Below are positions 15,977 through 24,921 of a stretch of DNA of 64,000 nucleotides, piece by piece. The stretch spans positions 5,185-69,184 of the forward strand of contig CALAJY010000050.1 of the NCBI GenBank assembly GCA_937923265.1, read 5' to 3'. The stretch comes from an uncultured Tissierellia bacterium (lineage in GTDB: Bacteria; Bacillota; Clostridia; Tissierellales; Peptoniphilaceae). Position 1 is the first letter of the stretch. Each line of letters opens with the position of its first letter. The translations under genes and the position numbers were made by a program. The notes beneath the pieces were generated by a model that saw only the letters and a program-made list of their open reading frames with translations, was not told where the DNA came from and made no database searches.

Positions 15977-16672
15977 ATGAGAGAATATGGACTTTTTGAT
16001 GTCCTGGGACCCATCATGATTGGACCTTCCTCCTCCCATACTGCCGGAGCTTGTCGAATCGCTCGGGTAGCAGAGGAAATCTGTGGGCAGGGCTTTAACA
16101 AAATCATTTTTTATTTGCACGGTTCCTTTGCCGAGACCTATCTGGGTCATGGAACCGACAAGGCCTTGGTTGCCGGGGCGCTGGGACTGGCACCGGACGA
16201 TGTCAGGCTTCGGGATTCCTTCCAGATGGCGAAAGACCGGGGAATCTCCTTTTCCTTTATCAAAAAGAACTTAGGAGAGCACGTCCATCCCAACACGGTT
16301 CGCATTGTCTTCTCTTACCCCGATGGGAGAGAAAAGACCGTGACCGGCTCCTCCATCGGAGGGGGCAACATCCTCTTAACGGAAATCGAGGGAGTGACCG
16401 TCGAGTATACCAATAAGCGACCGACCATGATCCTAAAATACCCCGAGCAAAAGGGAGTGATTGCCTTTGTTTCGTCGATCATCGCGGAGAACAATTACAA
16501 TATTGAGAGCATGATCACGCAGAAGGAAGGGGACCGGGTGACGCTTCTGATTGAGCTGGATGAGGAGCTGGATGAAAAAACCAAGGACGAGATCCTCCGG
16601 GATCCCCGCTTTACGGTGGCCACCTATATTCGCTGCGTGGATGAAAAGGAGTCAGGAGAGAAGGAACAATGA
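15977..16672 (+). CDS. sdaAB: L-serine dehydratase, beta subunit
   Basis: Beta subunit of 231 aa of the [4Fe-4S] L-serine dehydratase, which converts serine to pyruvate and ammonia. The N-terminal catalytic-fold motif GPIMIGPSSSHTAGACRIA (11-29) and a C-terminal ACT domain (about 155-225, from VIAFVSSIIAENNYNIESM) are present; the ACT domain probably senses serine. Its ribosome site is weak (GCGAGAAG). It overlaps the alpha-subunit gene by 4 nt, so the two are translated together. Confidence 0.94.
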   Translation: MREYGLFDVLGPIMIGPSSSHTAGACRIARVAEEICGQGFNKIIFYLHGSFAETYLGHGTDKALVAGALGLAPDDVRLRDSFQMAKDRGISFSFIKKNLGEHVHPNTVRIVFSYPDGREKTVTGSSIGGGNILLTEIEGVTVEYTNKRPTMILKYPEQKGVIAFVSSIIAENNYNIESMITQKEGDRVTLLIELDEELDEKTKDEILRDPRFTVATYIRCVDEKESGEKEQ

Positions 16673-17559
16673 TCTATACACAAGACGAACTCATTCAATA
16701 TTGCGAGGACAAGAATAAAAGAATTTATGATCTTGTCCTGGAAGATGAGACGAAGCGGTCACACAGGACAGAAGAGCAAGTTCTGGGAGAGGTGCAGCAC
16801 ATGTTGGATGTGATGAAGGCCTCCTCGATTTCCTATTTGGAGCGAACGGGTTCCACGTCGATGAACCTGATCAGTGGCTACACAAAGAAATTGGAGACGT
16901 ATTCCAAGTCGGGGGATTCCCTTTGCAATCCCAACACGATCCACCTCATGGCGCTGGCATTTTCCACGATGGAATGCAATGCCTCCATGGGAAAGATTGT
17001 CGCTTCCCCGACTGCGGGAGCGGCGGGAATCGTGCCCGCCGTCCTTCGCTTGTACATGGAAGAGCACGAGGTGAAGGACGAAGACCTGGTCAAGGCCCTG
17101 CTGACGGCAACGGGAGTGGGCCAGATCATCGGCCACTATGCCAATTTTGCGGGAGCCGAGGGCGGTTGCCAGGCAGAAACAGGGTCGGCGTCGGCCATGG
17201 GAGCGGCAGCCCTATGCGAACTCAAAGGGGCAACCATCGAGGAGATTTTAAACGCCGCCAGCATCACCTTGATTAACATCATGGGCTTGGTTTGTGATCC
17301 CCTGGGTGGGATTGTGGAATTTCCCTGTGGATTTCGGAATGCCTCTGGGGCGGTAAATGCCTATATTTCGGCGGATATGGCCCGAGCCCATGCCTTTAGT
17401 GTGGTTCCCTTCGAGGAAGTGGCAACCGCGATGGGCGCAACGGGAGCAACCCTGCCGGCTTCCCTGCGGGAAACCGGTTTGGGCGGCGTTGCGGGCACTC
17501 CGACGGGAATGCGGATTCGCAATGAATTCTTCCAAAAAGAGGGTCATGACGGCGAGTAG
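16669..17559 (+). CDS. sdaAA: L-serine dehydratase, alpha subunit
   Basis: Alpha subunit of 296 aa carrying the cluster-binding and catalytic core. Recognisable segments are SPTAGAAGIVPAVL, GAEGGCQAETGSASAMGAA, GLVCDPLGGIVEFPCGFRNA and ATGATLPASLRETG. Cysteines in these segments match the family's Fe-S ligands. With SdaAB it forms the oxygen-labile L-serine ammonia-lyase used in amino-acid fermentation; pyruvate can feed NifJ encoded upstream. It is followed by a hairpin and a probable serine transporter gene. Confidence 0.94.
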   Translation: MIYTQDELIQYCEDKNKRIYDLVLEDETKRSHRTEEQVLGEVQHMLDVMKASSISYLERTGSTSMNLISGYTKKLETYSKSGDSLCNPNTIHLMALAFSTMECNASMGKIVASPTAGAAGIVPAVLRLYMEEHEVKDEDLVKALLTATGVGQIIGHYANFAGAEGGCQAETGSASAMGAAALCELKGATIEEILNAASITLINIMGLVCDPLGGIVEFPCGFRNASGAVNAYISADMARAHAFSVVPFEEVATAMGATGATLPASLRETGLGGVAGTPTGMRIRNEFFQKEGHDGE

Positions 17560-17566
17560 CCAATTC

Positions 17567-17600
17567 GCAGGAGTGGGGGGGGGAATCGCCCCACTCCTGC
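17567..17600 (+). other. GC-rich intercistronic hairpin
   Basis: Twelve-bp stem GCAGGAGTGGGG / CCCCACTCCTGC right after sdaAA, without a T tract. It could protect the 3' end of the sdaAB-sdaAA message or attenuate transcription into the transporter gene. Confidence 0.5.
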
Positions 17601-17651
17601 TTGATTGGATAAAATGCACAAGGGCATAACATTTTTGCCAAGGAGGTTTAT

Positions 17652-18872
17652 ATGTCACAAGCAAAAAAATTCACTTTGGGGCTGATTCCGAAAATTATTG
17701 TTGCAATTATCCTAGGTATTCTTGTAGGAACCTACCTGCCCCATTGGGTTACGCGAATCGCGGTAACCTTTTCCACCATTTTTGGGAGCTTTCTAAATTT
17801 TGTTATTCCACTCATGATCCTCGCCTTTGTCTCCAAGGGAATTGCGGACCTGGGCGAAGGAGCGGGAAGACTGCTCGGCATCACGGCGGGTCTTGCCTAT
17901 CTCTCCACACTGATTGGAGGATCCCTCTCCTACACGATGGCGAACGCCTTGTTTCCCCATTTTATCAGCGCGGACCAGGTCCAGCAGGTTACGGGAGCGG
18001 GTGGCAAGGCTCTCAAGCCCTTCTTTGAAATCCCCCTCAACCCGATGATTGAGGTAACCGGGGCCCTGGTCTTTGCCTTCGTTTTGGGAATCAGCATCTC
18101 CTGGATGCGGAAGCAGGGAAAAGGGGACACCATGTACCATCTGATTGGGGAATTTAATGAAATCATCGTTAAGGTGCTGAGCACAGCCATCGTGCCGGTC
18201 CTTCCCTTCTTCATTTTTGGAAACTTTGCCAACATGGCGGTGGCCGGAACGGTGGGCGCCATCATGTCGATTTTCCTGAAGATTTTCCTCTGCATCATCG
18301 CTCTCCATCTCATCTACACCTTCGTTCTCTTCCTGGTTGCCAGCATTTACAACAAGGGCAGCATCGTTGAGCGGCTGAAAAATCAGGTTCCGGGCTATCT
18401 CACTGCCGTGGGAACCCAGTCCTCCGCAGCGACGATTCCCGTGAATGTGGGAATTGCCGAGAAGAACAAGGTAAGCCGGGTCATTCGCGAATTCGTTGTG
18501 CCCTTGGGTGCTACGGTACATATGCCGGGGTCGATGATCACCATCACCGCCTGCACCTTTACGATTCTGACCCTGTTCGGCTATGATCATGGATTTCTTC
18601 TGATGTTTAGGTATATCGCAATTCTGGGAATCGCCATGGTTGCCGCACCGGGAGCTCCGGGCGGTGCCGTGATGAGTGCACTGCCCTTCCTCTATGTGGT
18701 GGGGTTGGCATCCGACGGTCCGGAAGCCAGTCTGTTGATTTCTCTTTACCTGGCTCAGGACAGCTTTGGCACGGCCTGCAATATTTCGGGAGATAATGCC
18801 CTCGCTCTGATTGTCGATAAGATTTATTTTACGAAAATTTTAAAACGGAAAAAAACAGCAGAAGATCTGTAA
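17652..18872 (+). CDS. Dicarboxylate/amino acid:cation symporter (DAACS), probable serine transporter
   Basis: Polytopic membrane protein of 406 aa of the sodium:dicarboxylate symporter (GltP/SstT) superfamily. The re-entrant hairpin HP1 motif GTQSSAATIPV (about 255-265), a later TM7 region near GATVHMPGS and the HP2 segment AAPGAPGGAVMSALP are visible, as is SFGTACNISGDNA in the last helix. Its place behind the serine dehydratase genes suggests uptake of serine or threonine; the exact substrate is inferred. Shine-Dalgarno AAGGAGG. Confidence 0.88.
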   Translation: MSQAKKFTLGLIPKIIVAIILGILVGTYLPHWVTRIAVTFSTIFGSFLNFVIPLMILAFVSKGIADLGEGAGRLLGITAGLAYLSTLIGGSLSYTMANALFPHFISADQVQQVTGAGGKALKPFFEIPLNPMIEVTGALVFAFVLGISISWMRKQGKGDTMYHLIGEFNEIIVKVLSTAIVPVLPFFIFGNFANMAVAGTVGAIMSIFLKIFLCIIALHLIYTFVLFLVASIYNKGSIVERLKNQVPGYLTAVGTQSSAATIPVNVGIAEKNKVSRVIREFVVPLGATVHMPGSMITITACTFTILTLFGYDHGFLLMFRYIAILGIAMVAAPGAPGGAVMSALPFLYVVGLASDGPEASLLISLYLAQDSFGTACNISGDNALALIVDKIYFTKILKRKKTAEDL

Positions 18873-18893
18873 GCTGCTACCCTTGTGCATTCT

Positions 18894-18927
18894 AAGGCAT
18901 TCGCTCCGAGCGGATGCCTTTTTTTTA
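18894..18927 (+). terminator. Terminator of the serine operon
   Basis: Stem AAGGCAT(T)CGCT / AGCG(G)ATGCCTT followed by eight T's. Confidence 0.9.
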
Positions 18928-18972
18928 CCCTCACCACATATGGTAAAATAGCCCGGGAAGGGGACGCAAACG

Positions 18973-20004
18973 ATGGACTTAAAGCAATTTTACCGGGAGA
19001 TGGACCGAGACAATTTGCAAGGGATTTACCTCTGCCAGGTGACGGAACCCTATCTTTGGGACCTGTTGAAGGCAGGGATTCAAAAGGGACTTCTCGCCCC
19101 GGGAACGGAGGACTTCAATCTGGAGCTTCTCTCTGCGGGGGAGATGACCTATGATCAATTTACGACGGCGGTGAACACACTCCCTCTGTTTTCCAAGTAT
19201 CGGCTGGTGATTCTCCAGGATTTGCTGTTGGACAAGGCCGGTGTGAGCAAGATGGAGCAACCCCTGAAATGGCTGGCGGCCTACGCAAAGAACCCCGCTC
19301 CAAAGACCCTTCTTTTTCTGGTCTACCGAGGCGAGAAGCCCTTCAAAAGCAGGTATTGGAAAGCGGTGGAAGGGCTCGTTACGCCGATCACCCTCTTTCG
19401 GCTGAAGGGACCGGAGCTGAACTCCTTTATTGCGAACCGATTGCATAAGGAAGGCGTTCGCGCCTCGCGGGAGACGGTGAATTACCTGATTGAGGCATCG
19501 GGTTACCTAAAAAGAGACGCCGATGAGACCCTTTACGTGGTGGAAAATCTCCTGACCGCGGCCATAGGCACCGCGAAGGAGGGGGTGCTTTCGGAAGAAG
19601 CGGTCCGGGATTTGGTGCATGATCCTGTGGAGGATAATATCTTTAAGCTGATGGACGCCATCAACAGCCGGAACCTGAGCCTAGCGCTGCATCTTCTGCG
19701 AGGCTTTTTTACACAGCAGGGGGAGGAGCGACGGTACTACTATATGCTGATTCGCCAACTGCGAAACATGATCGGGGTAAAACTGCTTTCCTCCCGTCGT
19801 TATCCGCCCAGGGAGGGCAGACAGAAGCTGGGCATCAGTGAGTATGAGTACAAGAAATTGCTGGGAGGGGTAAGGAACTATTCCTCGGAGGAGCTGGTTC
19901 GCGCGCACGGAGCCCTGTCTGAGATTGAGTTTTCTCAGAAAAGCCGTCCCACCAACCTGCCCCTGGAGATGGAACGTTTTTTATGTGGCTTTTTAGGTCA
20001 TTAA
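18973..20004 (+). CDS. holA: DNA polymerase III subunit delta
   Basis: Clamp-loader delta subunit of 343 aa that opens the sliding clamp. It shows the low-conservation pattern of HolA: an N-terminal AAA+-like domain without a Walker motif (IYLCQVTEPYLWDLL), a central PLFSKYRLVILQDL region and a helical C-terminal domain (YYYMLIRQLRNMIGVKLL). Its position just ahead of rpsT and lepA is the standard Firmicutes order and supports the call. Start ATG 18973 with GGAAGGGGA upstream; an extended -10 TATGGTAAAAT lies at about 18940-18950. Confidence 0.88.
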   Translation: MDLKQFYREMDRDNLQGIYLCQVTEPYLWDLLKAGIQKGLLAPGTEDFNLELLSAGEMTYDQFTTAVNTLPLFSKYRLVILQDLLLDKAGVSKMEQPLKWLAAYAKNPAPKTLLFLVYRGEKPFKSRYWKAVEGLVTPITLFRLKGPELNSFIANRLHKEGVRASRETVNYLIEASGYLKRDADETLYVVENLLTAAIGTAKEGVLSEEAVRDLVHDPVEDNIFKLMDAINSRNLSLALHLLRGFFTQQGEERRYYYMLIRQLRNMIGVKLLSSRRYPPREGRQKLGISEYEYKKLLGGVRNYSSEELVRAHGALSEIEFSQKSRPTNLPLEMERFLCGFLGH

Positions 20005-20017
20005 GTTCATAAAAATG

Positions 20018-20046
20018 TTGCGTCATTATGCTCCTTGTGGTATACT
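20018..20046 (+). promoter_or_regulatory. rpsT promoter
   Basis: -35 TTGCGT (20018-20023), 17-bp spacer, -10 TATACT (20041-20046). The transcript would begin about 25 nt before the rpsT start codon. Confidence 0.75.
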
Positions 20047-20075
20047 TCTTCGGTATCATGCGAGGAGGTGAGAGA

Positions 20076-20348
20076 ATGGCAAATATTAAGTCTGCAAAGA
20101 AAAGAATTGAAGTTGCGGAACGCAATCGTTTAAGAAATAAGGCAAAGAAAACGGAAATCAAAACCTATGTAAAGAAGTTTGATCAGGCGATTGAGGAGAA
20201 CTCACCTCAAGTTGCACAGGAGCTTCTGAAGACGATCGATAAGAAGTTGAAAAAAGCGTCTCTGTCCAGTGCGGTTTCCAAAAATGCGGCGGGTCGTAAG
20301 ATCAGCCAGCTGCAGAAGAAACTGAATGCGGCTTCCCAGAACAACTAG
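20076..20348 (+). CDS. rpsT: 30S ribosomal protein S20
   Basis: Ninety residues, rich in Lys and Ala, beginning MANIKSAKKRIEVAERNR, the typical S20 N-terminus; it is an all-helical 16S rRNA-binding protein assembled early in the 30S subunit. I chose ATG 20076 because of the excellent GAGGAGG site and because the family begins MANIKSA; the longer frame from 20028 includes the promoter. It has its own promoter and terminator. Confidence 0.97.
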   Translation: MANIKSAKKRIEVAERNRLRNKAKKTEIKTYVKKFDQAIEENSPQVAQELLKTIDKKLKKASLSSAVSKNAAGRKISQLQKKLNAASQNN

Positions 20349-20358
20349 AATGCTTAAA

Positions 20359-20385
20359 GAGCAGGGCCTTGGCCCTGCTTTTTTT
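20359..20385 (+). terminator. rpsT terminator
   Basis: Stem AGCAGGGCC / GGCCCTGCT with a TT tip and a T tract, 10 nt after rpsT. Confidence 0.93.
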
Positions 20386-20461
20386 ATGTCCTGATGCCGG
20401 GTTTCCTATGCTATACTAGGGGTAAGTCTTTGGAAATATATAGAGAAAGGACCCGGTGCGA

Positions 20462-21184
20462 ATGAAGAGAGCGCAAGGGAAAATGGACAAGGAAATACCG
20501 GAGATCTCCACGGAAGGGGACACCAAGCCCCTGGTTCGAAAGGGATTGGAGGAGCGGCTTCAAAGGGCTTCCCATCGGGAACGGGTCCTGGATTTTGAGG
20601 AAGCCGGCAAGGAGACTTTGGATTCGGAGAGTCCTTTTGAGGAGTCCCGGAAAGAGAAAAAGAGTCGTGCTTCTCGTTGGATCGAGGGTTGGGGAATCCC
20701 GATTTTAATCGCTCTCCTTGTTGCCATTCTCATTCGGATTTTTATCGGAGGCGCTACGACGGTAAAGGGGGATTCCATGAAACCCACCCTCCATAACGGG
20801 GACCTCTTGGTGATCAATAAAATTCCCGCTTACACCAACCATTTTCGGCGTGCGGAAATCGTCATTTTGCGAGCCCCGGACCAATCCGGAGAGCTCTATG
20901 TCAAGCGGATTATCGGCCTTCCCGGAGAAACCGTGGAGATCAAGGATGGCCGGGTTTATGTAGACGGCTATTTAATGCAGGAATACTATGTGGATAAACT
21001 GCCCACGGGGGTGTACCGGAACGCCCGTTGGGAGTTGGGACAATCGGACTATTTTGTGATGGGAGATAACCGGCGGCAGGGAGCTTCCAATGATAGTCGG
21101 ATTTTTGGTCCGGTGAATGTGGAATCGTTCATTGGAGTTGCCATTTTTCGCCTCCTTCCCCTCTCGGGAATCGGTGGAATCTAG
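20462..21184 (+). CDS. lepB: Signal peptidase I, long form
   Basis: Type I signal peptidase of 240 aa, anchored by one membrane segment (about 79-97), with the catalytic domain outside. Catalytic Ser105 lies in VKGDSMKPTL and Lys148 in YVKRIIGLPGE; the box D motif VMGDNR with SNDSR is also present. A long charged cytoplasmic N-terminus of about 75 residues precedes the helix. The start is uncertain between ATG 20462 and GTG 20456; the AAAGGA spacing favours 20462. An extended -10 TGCTATACT lies at 20409-20417. It is followed 15 nt later by a second signal peptidase. Confidence 0.92.
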   Translation: MKRAQGKMDKEIPEISTEGDTKPLVRKGLEERLQRASHRERVLDFEEAGKETLDSESPFEESRKEKKSRASRWIEGWGIPILIALLVAILIRIFIGGATTVKGDSMKPTLHNGDLLVINKIPAYTNHFRRAEIVILRAPDQSGELYVKRIIGLPGETVEIKDGRVYVDGYLMQEYYVDKLPTGVYRNARWELGQSDYFVMGDNRRQGASNDSRIFGPVNVESFIGVAIFRLLPLSGIGGI

Positions 21185-21198
21185 AAGCGGAGTTGTCG

Positions 21199-21783
21199 AT
21201 GGATCATAAAAATCCCCTTCCCTCTTCCGATCAGGAAAGAGAGAAGGTTGCAAGAAAAAAACAGGAAGAAGTCGGTTGGCTGGATTGGTTAAAGGTGATC
21301 GGGAGTGCTATCGTGATCGCCTTTTTCATTAGCACTTTTATTGTGAGCTCAACGGTTGTGGAGGGACGATCCATGCAGAACACGCTCCACAATGGGGACC
21401 GGCTTTTTGTCATGAAATTGGGGAGCTCGCTTTCCGACCTGAAACGGGGGGAGATCGTGGTTTTTCATGCTCCCGATGCGAAAAACATGGATTACATCAA
21501 GCGAATCGTCGCTCTTCCGGGAGAGTATGTGCAGATTGAGAATGGATTGGTCTATGTCAATGGGAAGCGGCTGGAGGAGAACTACATCAACACCACCTAC
21601 ACCCATACCGGAGACCAAAAGGAATGGGTCGTGGGAGAAAAGCAGATCTTTGTTTTGGGAGATAATCGGCAAAAGGGAGCGAGCAAGGACAGTCGCGTGT
21701 TTGGTCCCATCGATGCCTCCCGAATCATCGGCCATGCGGCCTTCCGCTACTACCCCTTCACCTCGATGGGAGGTCTTCAATGA
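21199..21783 (+). CDS. lepB: Signal peptidase I, second copy
   Basis: Type I signal peptidase of 194 aa with one N-terminal membrane anchor (about 33-52), Ser58 in VEGRSMQNTL, Lys101 in DYIKRIVALPGE, and the box D/E motif VLGDNRQKGASKDSR. It is clearly a diverged tandem paralogue of the preceding gene. ATG 21199 has GGAG six bases upstream and is preferred to the TTG at 21193. It overlaps lepA by 4 nt (ATGA). The two enzymes may divide pre-protein substrates; that is inference. Confidence 0.93.
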   Translation: MDHKNPLPSSDQEREKVARKKQEEVGWLDWLKVIGSAIVIAFFISTFIVSSTVVEGRSMQNTLHNGDRLFVMKLGSSLSDLKRGEIVVFHAPDAKNMDYIKRIVALPGEYVQIENGLVYVNGKRLEENYINTTYTHTGDQKEWVVGEKQIFVLGDNRQKGASKDSRVFGPIDASRIIGHAAFRYYPFTSMGGLQ

Positions 21784-23588
21784 GTCAACAGGAACTGATT
21801 CGAAATTTTTCCATCATCGCGCACATTGACCACGGCAAGTCCACCCTCGCTGACCGCCTAATCGAAAAGACGGGGGCGGTCACGAAGCGCGAGATGCGAA
21901 ATCAGCTGCTGGATTCCATGGATCTGGAGCGGGAGCGGGGGATTACCATCAAATTAAAGGCGGTAAAGCTTTTCTATGAAGCCTCCGACGGAAAACTGTA
22001 CACCCTGAATCTCATCGACACCCCGGGTCATGTGGACTTTAACTATGAGGTGAGCCGAAGCCTCGCAGCCTGTGAGGGGGCCATTTTAATCGTCGATGCC
22101 ACCCAGGGGGTGGAGGCCCAGACCCTGGCAAACTCCTATCTCGCCTTGGATCAGGATCTGGAGATTTTACCGGTGATCAACAAGATCGACCTGCCCAGTG
22201 CGGATATCCCCATGGTCAAAAAGGAAATTGAAGAGATTTTGGGGTTTGATACGGATTCCATCCCCCTGATTTCTGCCAAGGAGGGAACGAATATTTCCGC
22301 GGTGCTGGAAGACATTGTCAGCGGGGTTCCCGCGCCGCAAGGGGATCCCAAAGCCCCGTTGAAGGCCCTGATTTTTGACAGCTACTATGATCCCTATAAA
22401 GGGGTGGTCATGTATGTGCGCATCAAGGATGGACGAATGAAAAAGGGGGACCGCATTCGTCTCATGGCCACGGGAAAAGAGTATCTGGTGGATGAGCTGG
22501 GCTATTCCGCCCATGGTCATGTCCAGGTCGATTCCCTGGAGACGGGCGATGTTGGCTATGTGGTCTGTTCCATAAAGACGGTGGGTGATGCACAGGTTGG
22601 CGATACGGTGACCCATGCGGATCGACCCGCCACCCGGGCCTTACCCGGATATAAACGGGTGATTCCCATGGTCTATGCCGGCATTTATCCGGCGGAATCG
22701 GAGAGCGTGAACAGCGTTCGAGAGGCCCTGGAAAAACTTCAGGTCAACGATGCGGCACTCACCTTTGAAAAGGAAAGCTCGGTGGCCCTGGGCTTTGGCT
22801 TCCGTTGCGGCTTTTTAGGCATGCTTCACATGGAGATTATTGAAGAACGCCTGGAGCGGGAGTTTGATCTGGATATCATCGCGACGGCGCCCTCCGTTAT
22901 ATATAAGGTACATTTAAACGCGGGAACGGTGGTGGACATTCAGAACCCCGCGGATTTCCCGGATCCCACGGACATTGATTTCGTGGAAGAGCCGGTGGTG
23001 AAGGCGTCTTTGATGACCCCGAAAGATTATATCGGTCCCATCATGGAACTCTGCCAGGACCGGCGAGGCGTTTTTGAGAACATGGAGTACCTGGACGAAA
23101 ACCGAGTGACACTCCATTATGATCTTCCTCTGAATGAGGTGATTTACGACTTTTTTGATGCCCTCAAGTCGAAAACGCGAGGCTATGCCAGCCTTGATTA
23201 TGATTTGAAGGGCTACCAGCGGTCCGACCTGGTGCGCATGGACATCCTGGTGAATGGAGAACCGGTGGATGCCCTTTCCCTGATTGTCCACCGTGACAAG
23301 GCCTATGAACGGGGACGGACGATCTGCGTTCGCTTGAAGGATGAAATTCCTCGCCACCAGTTTGCGGTGCCCGTCCAAGCGGCCATCGGGGCCAAGATCA
23401 TTGCCCGGGAGACCGTGGCGGCGGTCCGCAAGGACGTGCTCGCCAAGTGCTACGGGGGAGACATCTCGCGAAAGAAGAAGCTTTTGGAAAAGCAGAAGGA
23501 AGGAAAGAAGAGAATGCGGCAGATTGGCAATGTGACAATTCCGCAGTCCGCCTTCCTTTCGGTCCTGAAATACGATGAGGATCAATAG
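21780..23588 (+). CDS. lepA: Elongation factor 4 (LepA)
   Basis: Ribosome-associated translational GTPase of 602 aa, the normal family length. The G domain shows AHIDHGKST (G1), RERGITIK (G2), DTPGHVDF (G3), NKIDLPSAD (G4) and ISAKEGTN (G5), followed by EF-G-like domains and the LepA-specific C-terminal domain ending RMRQIGNVTIPQSAFLSVLK. It back-translocates or rescues stalled ribosomes. Translation is coupled to the upstream signal peptidase. A strong terminator follows. Confidence 0.97.
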   Translation: MSQQELIRNFSIIAHIDHGKSTLADRLIEKTGAVTKREMRNQLLDSMDLERERGITIKLKAVKLFYEASDGKLYTLNLIDTPGHVDFNYEVSRSLAACEGAILIVDATQGVEAQTLANSYLALDQDLEILPVINKIDLPSADIPMVKKEIEEILGFDTDSIPLISAKEGTNISAVLEDIVSGVPAPQGDPKAPLKALIFDSYYDPYKGVVMYVRIKDGRMKKGDRIRLMATGKEYLVDELGYSAHGHVQVDSLETGDVGYVVCSIKTVGDAQVGDTVTHADRPATRALPGYKRVIPMVYAGIYPAESESVNSVREALEKLQVNDAALTFEKESSVALGFGFRCGFLGMLHMEIIEERLEREFDLDIIATAPSVIYKVHLNAGTVVDIQNPADFPDPTDIDFVEEPVVKASLMTPKDYIGPIMELCQDRRGVFENMEYLDENRVTLHYDLPLNEVIYDFFDALKSKTRGYASLDYDLKGYQRSDLVRMDILVNGEPVDALSLIVHRDKAYERGRTICVRLKDEIPRHQFAVPVQAAIGAKIIARETVAAVRKDVLAKCYGGDISRKKKLLEKQKEGKKRMRQIGNVTIPQSAFLSVLKYDEDQ

Positions 23589-23607
23589 AGAATAGGTACG
23601 AAACCGC

Positions 23608-23639
23608 AACGAGGGAAACGACGTTTCCCTCGTTTTTTA
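23608..23639 (+). terminator. lepA terminator
   Basis: Stem AACGAGGGAAACG / CGTTTCCCTCGTT with a short loop and T tract; a strong stop between lepA and hemW. Confidence 0.92.
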
Positions 23640-23654
23640 TAGGAGTATAAGGAA

Positions 23655-24821
23655 ATGACCGAGCAAACTCTGGGGCTCTACCTGCATATTCCCTTTTGCA
23701 GGGAGCGATGCAGCTATTGTGATTTTTTGACCTTTCCGCATGCCGAGGCACTTCTCCGCCCCTATCTGGAGGCCCTGGCCAAGGAGATCCGACTGTGGAA
23801 GCGGGAGCGGGAAAAGGGGGGAGAGGAAGGTCTCCCTGTCGACACCATTTACCTGGGTGGGGGCACGCCGAGCCTGCTGAAAGCGGACGAACTCCGCCGC
23901 CTGTTTCGGGAGGTCCACGAGGCCTTTCCCATTTCTCCCCGGGCAGAGATCACCATGGAAATGAATCCGGAGGCGGAAGGGGATGCCCGCGTTTTGAGAG
24001 CCCTTGGCATCAATCGAATTTCCCTGGGCATGCAGACATCCAGTCCCCGCCTCCTTGCCCAATGCAGGAGAACCCACAGGAGTGAGGACGGAGGGAAGAC
24101 AATGGTTGCCCTCCGATCTGCGGGTTTTGACAACATCAATGTTGACCTGATCTATGGATTACCGGGGCAAACGCGCAAGGATCTGGAGGGAGACCTTAAC
24201 TGGCTTGCCATCCATGATCCGAATCATGTTTCCTGGTATGGTTTGATCTTGGAAGAGCAATCCCTTCTGTATCAACAGGTGCGGCAGGGGACCATGCAAC
24301 TTCCCGGAGAAGATGTGCAGGCGGATGAGTTTTCCTTTCTGTTGGCGGAATTGGACAAGTTGGGCTACCGACGCTATGAAATCTCAAACTTTTCGAAGGT
24401 GGGAAAACAGTCTCGACACAACCTCAAGTACTGGACGGGGAAACCCTATCTGGGGCTGGGCCTGGGAGCCAGTTCGTATCTGAATGGGGAACGCTATCAC
24501 AACCCCGGAACCTTTCGGCAATATTTTACCGCGCTTCGCCAAGGTCGGCTTCCCCGAGAATGGGAGGAGAGGACGAAAAAGGACGACATCTTTGAGAGGA
24601 TCATGATGGGGCTACGGCGCGTTGAGGGAATTTCTTTCCGGGACTTTGCACTTGCCACGGGAATCGCCCTGGAAAGCTGCGTCCCAAAGAGCATGGCCAA
24701 GGCCTGCCGGCAGGGCCTCGGAGAAAAAACGGCGGATGCCTTTCGGCTGACCCGACGGGGGCTGGACTTACAAAATCGGGTTTTGGTCGACATGATGGAA
24801 GAGATGGAGGAAAGCCTCTGA
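23655..24821 (+). CDS. hemW: Radical SAM heme chaperone HemW
   Basis: Protein of 388 aa of the HemN-like radical SAM family. The cluster-binding motif is Cys15-x3-Cys19-x2-Cys22 (PFCRERCSYC). YLGGGTPSLL, RISLGMQTSS and NVDLIYGLPGQT are typical HemW blocks. It lacks the N-terminal extension of true HemN, so it is the heme chaperone type rather than coproporphyrinogen oxidase. Its position between lepA and hrcA is the classical Firmicutes order. Ribosome site AGGAG with start ATG 23655. Confidence 0.93.
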   Translation: MTEQTLGLYLHIPFCRERCSYCDFLTFPHAEALLRPYLEALAKEIRLWKREREKGGEEGLPVDTIYLGGGTPSLLKADELRRLFREVHEAFPISPRAEITMEMNPEAEGDARVLRALGINRISLGMQTSSPRLLAQCRRTHRSEDGGKTMVALRSAGFDNINVDLIYGLPGQTRKDLEGDLNWLAIHDPNHVSWYGLILEEQSLLYQQVRQGTMQLPGEDVQADEFSFLLAELDKLGYRRYEISNFSKVGKQSRHNLKYWTGKPYLGLGLGASSYLNGERYHNPGTFRQYFTALRQGRLPREWEERTKKDDIFERIMMGLRRVEGISFRDFALATGIALESCVPKSMAKACRQGLGEKTADAFRLTRRGLDLQNRVLVDMMEEMEESL

Positions 24822-24837
24822 GTTTTTCAGGAGGGTG

Positions 24838-24866
24838 TTGACAAAGGAGGGAAAAGCCTTTATCAT
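24838..24866 (+). promoter_or_regulatory. Heat-shock operon promoter (sigma-A type)
   Basis: Perfect -35 TTGACA (24838-24843), 17-bp spacer, -10 TATCAT (24861-24866), with the CIRCE operator overlapping the transcription start just downstream. Confidence 0.9.
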
Positions 24867-24870
24867 AGTC

Positions 24871-24897
24871 TTAGCACTCAGAGAGATAGAGTGATAA
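24871..24897 (+). promoter_or_regulatory. CIRCE operator (HrcA binding site)
   Basis: TTAGCACTC, nine bases, GAGTGATAA. The left arm is the full consensus; the right arm has one change from GAGTGCTAA. It lies 4 nt after the -10 box of the hrcA promoter, the classic position for HrcA repression of hrcA-grpE-dnaK. Confidence 0.95.
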
Positions 24898-24921
24898 CAA
24901 TACGGAAAGGGGGAAGAAACG

